Shown piece after piece: positions 63,358 through 64,000 of a DNA stretch of 64,000 nucleotides. The notes under the pieces were generated by a model. The model did no database searches. It was given only the letters and a program-made list of their open reading frames with translations, and was not told the origin of the DNA. The stretch is from Paracoccaceae bacterium. Lineage in GTDB: Bacteria; Pseudomonadota; Alphaproteobacteria; Rhodobacterales; Rhodobacteraceae. The DNA is taken from the NCBI GenBank assembly GCA_020832445.1, contig JAFIEO010000030.1:1-64000 (forward strand), given 5' to 3'. Each line of letters opens with the position of its first letter. The stretch's first letter is position 1. The position numbers and the translations under genes were made by a program.

Positions 63358-63972
63358 TTAGGGTATCATACGCTTTATCGCCGCGACATGTTCGCCCGAT
63401 GCGGCCGCCGCGTTCTGGGTCAGGGCCATGGCGTCTGCCAACAATGCATCAGGTTCCGCCAGCCTGTCCACCAAGCCCCATGCCAGCGCCTCAGACGCGT
63501 CAATGCGCGCGCCTGCCATAAGGATCATCTTGGCGCGCGCCGGTCCCACCAATGCGGCCAGTCGCGCGGGGTCGGACGGTTGCGGCAGAAACCCCAGTTT
63601 CATGACCGGATAGAAGAACTTCGCCTGCGGCACCGCCACACGCAGATCACAGGCCAGCGCCATGCCAAACGCGCCGCCCGCCAGCGTGCCGTTCAACGCC
63701 GCAATCGTCAGGCAGGGGGCCGCCGCAACCCGCCCCGACAGCGCTTCCCACAGGTCCGATGTGGCCAATCCCGCACGCGCTTCATCCAGATCGGCGCCCG
63801 CGCTGAACACCTTGCCGCGCCCTGTCAGAACCAGCGCACGCGCCCCTGCCCTGCTGGCCGCATCAACAGCGTTGCACAGGTCTTGCAGCATTTGCGCGGT
63901 CAGTGAATTGGCCTTGTCGGGCCTGTCCAGTGTCAGGGTCCAGACATGGCCCGCATCGTTCACATGGATCAT
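63358..63972 (-). CDS. Enoyl-CoA hydratase/isomerase family protein (short)
   Basis: A 204-residue crotonase-fold protein, shorter than the usual ~260 residues and lacking most of the C-terminal helical part. The oxyanion-hole segments VFSAGADLDE and NGTLAGGAFGMALACDLR are present. The position of the typical catalytic glutamate is less clear (YPVMKLGFLP). It might be an isomerase or a binding protein rather than an active hydratase. The frame is intact from ATG 63972 and no frameshift is seen. It is 43 bp upstream of the CPDC protein gene, so read-through is possible. Confidence 0.8.
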   Translation of the reverse strand: MIHVNDAGHVWTLTLDRPDKANSLTAQMLQDLCNAVDAASRAGARALVLTGRGKVFSAGADLDEARAGLATSDLWEALSGRVAAAPCLTIAALNGTLAGGAFGMALACDLRVAVPQAKFFYPVMKLGFLPQPSDPARLAALVGPARAKMILMAGARIDASEALAWGLVDRLAEPDALLADAMALTQNAAAASGEHVAAIKRMIP

Positions 63973-64000
63973 TGCACGCCCACACGCGCGCGAATATCGG

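Overview
The window looks like the chromosome of a Rhodobacterales alphaproteobacterium (Rhodobacter/Roseobacter relatives). The evidence is the L-malyl-CoA lyase, the zinc-ribbon/ftsE/ftsX/plsC block, the four-gene ligase-associated DNA repair set, the parvulin gene divergent from secA, the DUF1244 and DUF2853 small proteins, and GC-rich third codon positions throughout. It is mostly core chromosome: no phage, insertion sequence, CRISPR array or rRNA was seen. One tRNA-Val(CAC) gene is present. Species cannot be named from this alone.

Layout. 0-6 kb: malyl-CoA lyase, then a rightward run dgcN-dgcA-ilvD-dat that looks like D-amino-acid catabolism plus branched-chain amino-acid synthesis. 6-11 kb: DUF1244, pyruvate kinase, rpmI-rplT, a thioredoxin-TPR chaperone, a Lon-N protein and a Trm112-like protein. 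11-17 kb: a 45-residue mini-gene, mutT, argJ, parvulin and secA. 17-22.5 kb: pdeM, DEXH helicase, ATP-dependent ligase and MBL exonuclease in one overlapping leftward operon. 22.6-31 kb: acyl-CoA synthetase with a bile-acid-symporter-like carrier, plsC-ftsX-ftsE, a zinc-ribbon protein and a class A PBP. 31-45 kb: glnK-amtB, tRNA-Val, lon, DUF2853, lytic transglycosylase, glutathionyl-hydroquinone-reductase-like GST, MalY-type lyase, two deformylases with fmt, trmB, FKBP, an RTX-repeat protein and rpsO.

45.4-61.7 kb is the most unusual part: seven rightward genes, closely spaced or overlapping. They encode a BY-kinase-like protein without the P-loop lysine, a Wzz-like chain-length protein, a Wzy-like polymerase, a 2116-residue type I PKS (KS-AT-KR-DH-ACP-TE), a GT2 glycosyltransferase, a 1514-residue NRPS (formyltransferase, condensation remnant, adenylation domain with an embedded luciferase-like monooxygenase, carrier) and a phosphopantetheinyl transferase. 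The adenylation pocket reads as glycine-like. I infer a small formylated, oxygenated glycine-derived acyl group, possibly extended by one ketide, made alongside a polysaccharide. The product is not known to me.

61.9-64 kb: a small secreted protein, a copper chaperone PCu(A)C with a CPDC-containing membrane protein, and a short enoyl-CoA hydratase-family protein. Non-coding structure of note includes a glnK leader that can mask its own ribosome-binding site, a ~140-bp nested palindrome after fmt, and a ~108-bp repeat whose end supplies the stop codon of the PCu(A)C gene.
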